Positions 60,554 through 64,000 of a DNA stretch of 64,000 nt are shown here, one piece after another. The notes beneath the pieces were generated by a model, which was not told the DNA's origin, did not search any database, and saw only the letters and a list, made by a program, of their open reading frames with translations. Position numbers and translations under genes: made by a program. The DNA is from Ziziphus jujuba (Eukaryota > Streptophyta > Magnoliopsida > Rosales > Rhamnaceae), in assembly GCF_031755915.1 (NCBI RefSeq), contig NC_083389.1:19616001-19680000 (forward strand). The letters are read 5' to 3'. Within the stretch, counting starts at the first letter, position 1; each line of letters opens with the position of its first letter.

Positions 60554-61150
60554 AGCTTTTGACTTTGGAAGTAGAAAAAGAATGCTTTAGCTCTCTACAC
60601 ATATAGTTTTAGGTTTGCTTAGCATTTTGCATCACATAGCAACTAGAATTCAAACTTAATTATAATCTATTTGTAATATGTTTATCATGAGATATGTCAC
60701 AGATTTTTTAATATTAAGTAATCAAGTCACCAAAAACAACATCCTCGAACAGCTTGTAAGGTTTATTGATCTTTGTATCAACATTTTTCCATTACAAATC
60801 AAGGAAGTTGGAACCTGAAATTCATAATTTTTCCTTTTCCTTTGCTTTATATATATATATATATATGGGTGCATATTTGACTCAAAAACTGTTGGAAATC
60901 TTTGAAATTTAAAATGAAAGTCATCACTCAATCAGGAATTTTAAACGCATAGCCCAATTAGGGAAATCGGTATTATGTTTTCACTTGCATACTTAGTTTG
61001 TATAAAAATTTTCTTTCATATTTCTTCTAGTGATAAATTTATGTATAAGATTCACTTAGATTGTATACATTGTAATGTGCTTCTAGATTTCCCCCAATTC
61101 GGAGTGGCGACTACCTAAAAGAGCACTTCAAGCTTACATTTGGATCCTAG

Positions 61151-61610
61151 GGTGAAATTTAAAGGCATGGAGTTTGCAATGCATATAGAGAAACTATATG
61201 TTAATGGTACATGAATTTTTAAGTTTCACATAAATTAACTAAAATTCCTTCATTTTCCATTGACAATGAAAATAATATGCTAATTTATCTTGAACTCAAT
61301 CTATAGCCTTATAGATGACACTATTTGTTATATATAAATAAGCTATGTTGTGATCCTTTGGATTGCATATGTTGTGATCTTGTGGATTGCATTGCATTGA
61401 CTAGCAAACTACTTATTTATGTCATTTTTGGCATTTTTTTTTACTATTTTTATCTGATGAATGTAAAAGTACTTTTGACACCACTTAAATAGCTTATAGA
61501 GACTTATTGTAGTCCAGTTTAGGAAGTATCAAATTTATGAGGCGAATTGATTTTTGAAATTTAGTTTTCTAACAATCATTTTTCCTTTAATAATGTTTGA
61601 TTATTGAAAA

Positions 61611-61643
<33 letters not shown>

Positions 61644-64000
61644 TAAATTAAATTTTTAGTCGCATATATATAATTATAATTTATATACAACTTCAAATGA
61701 ACAAGTTAGCCATGAAACAATTCTTTCTTCTGGCCCAAGTCACTATTTAGCTGCTTTTCAACTTTACTAATCGATGTTCTACATCAAGTTTTACTAACGA
61801 AAATAATAGTAATAAATATAAATCTATTTTATGATGTCATTTATTTCCAAACTATAATCAGTCTTGAATTTTGCCCCATAAGTTACAAAAACTCTTACAT
61901 TGCCTTTAATAGACTCTTGTCTGATCGTCGGTTTATTACAATCATACAGTTCCACACACTTTAAGTACTACTTAACACAACTGATTTTGTTAGTCACCCA
62001 AAAAAAAAAATTGATTGATTTTGTTTTTGTTTTGTTTTATGCCAAACTAGGAAGAATTTTTTGACAAGTTATAGCAATACTAAATTGGGTATAAAACAAC
62101 CCAAACTTGTTTACAAAGAACTACTTATTTTTTGTTTTCTTTCTTTAGAGAGGGGAAAAAAAAGCGCAAAACAAAAATGAGCATATATATGGCCAAAGAG
62201 GTCTTCATTTAACTTTCGAAAAACATCTTCAAAAGTCTTTTTTAGTCTTATCCCCCTTATTTTAAGGAGTCAACTCTCAAAATGTGCCACTTGATGTGTT
62301 CTTTAAATTAAAAAGTCAATGTAAATATTACATTCTAGATTTAGCTCTCTTCTTTTTGTTTTTTTATTTATTTGGAATGAAATAGGCACCTTCTAATAAA
62401 CAAACTCAAAATATTTATTGCAACATTTAAAAGAATTATTAAACTTCCAATACAATGATACAAACTAAATATGAGAGAGAAAACAATAAAACAAATAAAA
62501 GAAAATTAAAAATAAGATCATAATAATTTATAGAAAATGAAACAAACTAAAAGGAGGCAATTGAAACTGTCTAATAAATTTCACTCTTTATTTTTATATA
62601 GAGATAATTACACTTTAATACCTTTTAAAATCACATTATTTTGTTTAGAGGGTTGTACAATTTTTTTTTACACCTTGATACTCCTATTTTAAAAATTATT
62701 ATAAATGAATCCAAATTTGTTAAAATTAATAGAAACTATCCAAAAATTGCACTTTATCGCCTTGGAATTTTTATTTTTTATTTTTCCAATTAAATTCAAT
62801 AAAGTAGATTAGTAAACTAAAAAACTTAAAACCAAAATTAAATCTAAAAACTCACCATTTAATCCAACCAAACAACATATATGTAATTTTTTTTATAAAA
62901 ATTTTACTTTTTCAAAAAAAAAATTACATCATATTATAAAAATTACTTGATCACTTTTTTTCTAGAGGTCATTTTTATTTTATTTTTTATTCTTTATAAT
63001 ATGTATATGTTATTACTTTTATTTTTTGAAAAATATATTTTTATTTTTAATACTTCACTATTTTATTAAAAGAATAATAAATTTCTTTTGACCAAAAAAA
63101 AAAAATAATAGTTGTATGGGATAAAGTATGCACCTTAAAGAAAGAATTTATAGAGAGCATCAATTTTGCAAACAATATACTAACTTGAGCATCGAGTTTC
63201 TTTGGCCAATACTCCAAAATTCTTCACATTTTCTATTCTTTTAAAAACAATCTCTTCGAAAGGTTCCTCTAATTTGCATCAAAATCCCTAAGTCAAATGT
63301 GTGCATCAACAGTTTGGCATGCCAAGTAAAGGTGTGGCAATTTTAATCGCACCTTAAAGCAACCTAAAATCACTATTGGGTTGTTGATTATTGTTGTTCA
63401 AATCTGAAACTATGGCGGAGGAATCTTATGATCATAATTATGTTGATAAAGGCAACTTGCCCCACATCCAAGAAAATCAAATAGATAAGATGGCTTCTCC
63501 AAAGGCTGAATTGACAACAATCAAAAAACAATTGGTTGGAGCAATTGCAACTAATGAAGAAATGAGGACAATAAATTTTTGATTGATCAAGTAGTTTGGC
63601 ACCCTCCAACATGAAAGATTGTAGGGGATAAAACACGAAACCTCAACACTTAAAATCATGGTCAAATAAATAATGTTGGCACAACTGATATAGATAATAG
63701 AAACGAACAAAATCAATTAAAGAATGATCAGAATTGGGACAAAGAGAATAAAAACAATAGAGGAGATAAAATATCCCAAGAGAAGAGAAGCACTAATATG
63801 GTTGAGGTTAGAAAGCTAAGAAGTAAGATCATAGCAAATCCATGAAAAGGAAGCATAGCATCAAAGATCAAGATGACACGTCAGAACCTCTTGGGATATA
63901 ACCACACTTACGCCATACGATAATTCAAGAGATTGAAAGACAAATGAATGATAAAGAGTACCAATCCAATAGAGAGAAGCTTAGTAGTTTGTCTCAAAAT
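61151..64000. other. AT-rich region downstream of the dioxygenase gene
   Basis: The first few hundred bases should be the dioxygenase 3' UTR. A TA run lies at about 61619-61640. Copy 2 of the dispersed repeat spans 61662-62600. The rest is AT-rich; a 63-codon open frame at 63391-63582 has no recognisable domain. No gene is called. Confidence 0.6.
61662..62600. repeat. Dispersed repeat, copy 2 (about 0.9 kb)
   Basis: Same ordered blocks and orientation as 37661-38540: CATATATATAATTATAAT, AGCCATGAAAC, TTCTTTCTTCTGGCC, TTTTTGACAAGTTAT, ATATATATGGCCAAA, GGTCTTCATTTAAC and AAACTGTCTAATAAATTTCA. Many substitutions and indels separate the copies. It starts about 510 bp after the dioxygenase stop codon. 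Confidence 0.8.

Larger units (their letters stand above)
47211..61150 (+). pseudogene. 2-oxoglutarate/Fe(II)-dependent dioxygenase, disrupted by a retrotransposon in exon 3
   Basis: Eleven exons are recognisable: 47211-47288, 47431-47624, 47732-47799 continued at 52294-52305, 53119-53170, 53292-53413, 53997-54097, 54206-54264, 54655-54711, 54825-54870, 55803-55882, 61087-61150. With the insertion ignored and the duplicated exon used once, they total 933 bases (311 codons, stop included) in one frame, a normal length for the DOXC-type 2OGD superfamily. It has the N-terminal LPIIDLSSP, GFFYVVNHGV, iron ligands His191, Asp193 (HSD) and His252, and Arg261-x-Ser263 for 2-oxoglutarate. It resembles the At4g16765/At1g35190 group; the substrate is unknown. 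Damage: a 4.5-kb Copia element in exon 3, creating a TGA 13 codons in (47838); a duplicated exon 7 (also at 54480-54538); AT instead of AG before exon 2; GC donors after exons 6 and 9; and an old Copia in the last intron. Confidence 0.85.

Noticed and set aside
63391..63582. 63-codon open frame beginning in GAAACTATGGCGGAGG context
   Set aside because: Short, no domain recognised, no supporting promoter or neighbours; it could be a fragment of a repeat.

Overview
This window is plant nuclear DNA, almost certainly from a eudicot. It has GT-AG introns of 0.1-5 kb, very AT-rich intergenic DNA full of poly-A/T tracts and SSRs, plant-only families (PPR-E, G-type lectin RLK, RLCK, DTX/MATE, type I MADS) and Copia LTR retrotransposons. 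I cannot name the species. No prokaryotic features, tRNA, rRNA or CRISPR were seen.

Layout: 1-4357 is AT-rich intergenic DNA. A 14-exon gene (4358-13681, +) encodes an 828-residue membrane protein of the TMEM8/PGAP6 type (EGF-like module plus seven-helix CREST domain). It converges on a calmodulin-binding receptor-like cytoplasmic kinase, CRCK2-like (15260-17821, -, six exons). Next come an intronless PPR-E gene (21730-23766, -), an intronless G-type lectin receptor kinase of the SD2-2/RLK4 type (28789-31437, +), a seven-exon MATE transporter of the DTX34 type (33906-37522, +) and a single-exon type I MADS-box gene (40291-41055, +). From memory, the Arabidopsis relatives of the kinase, the lectin kinase and the transporter are consecutive loci (At4g00330, At4g00340, At4g00350), so this part looks like an ancient syntenic block with a PPR gene added.

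The right third (47211-61150) is one 11-exon 2-oxoglutarate/Fe(II) dioxygenase gene that has been taken apart. A 4,489-bp Tnt1-like (Copia) element sits inside coding exon 3, with a perfect TAAAT target duplication and 467-bp LTRs that differ at four sites. A much older Copia element lies antisense in the last intron. A perfect 274-bp tandem duplication doubles exon 7, and the exon 2 acceptor reads AT instead of AG. With the insertion and the extra exon removed, the exons still join into 311 in-frame codons (stop included) with an intact HxD...H and RxS active site, so the damage is probably recent.

A recurring theme is short tandem duplication touching genes: 65 bp over exon 2 of the TMEM8-like gene, 75 bp at the start of the CRCK2-like protein, a repeated module inside the MADS protein, about 0.3 kb of the MADS promoter region, and the 274-bp unit. 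A diverged repeat of about 0.9 kb occurs at 37661 and 61662, with a fragment at 46706. I found no clearly new biological system. The disrupted dioxygenase locus and its deleted but young-looking retrotransposon are the most interesting objects.
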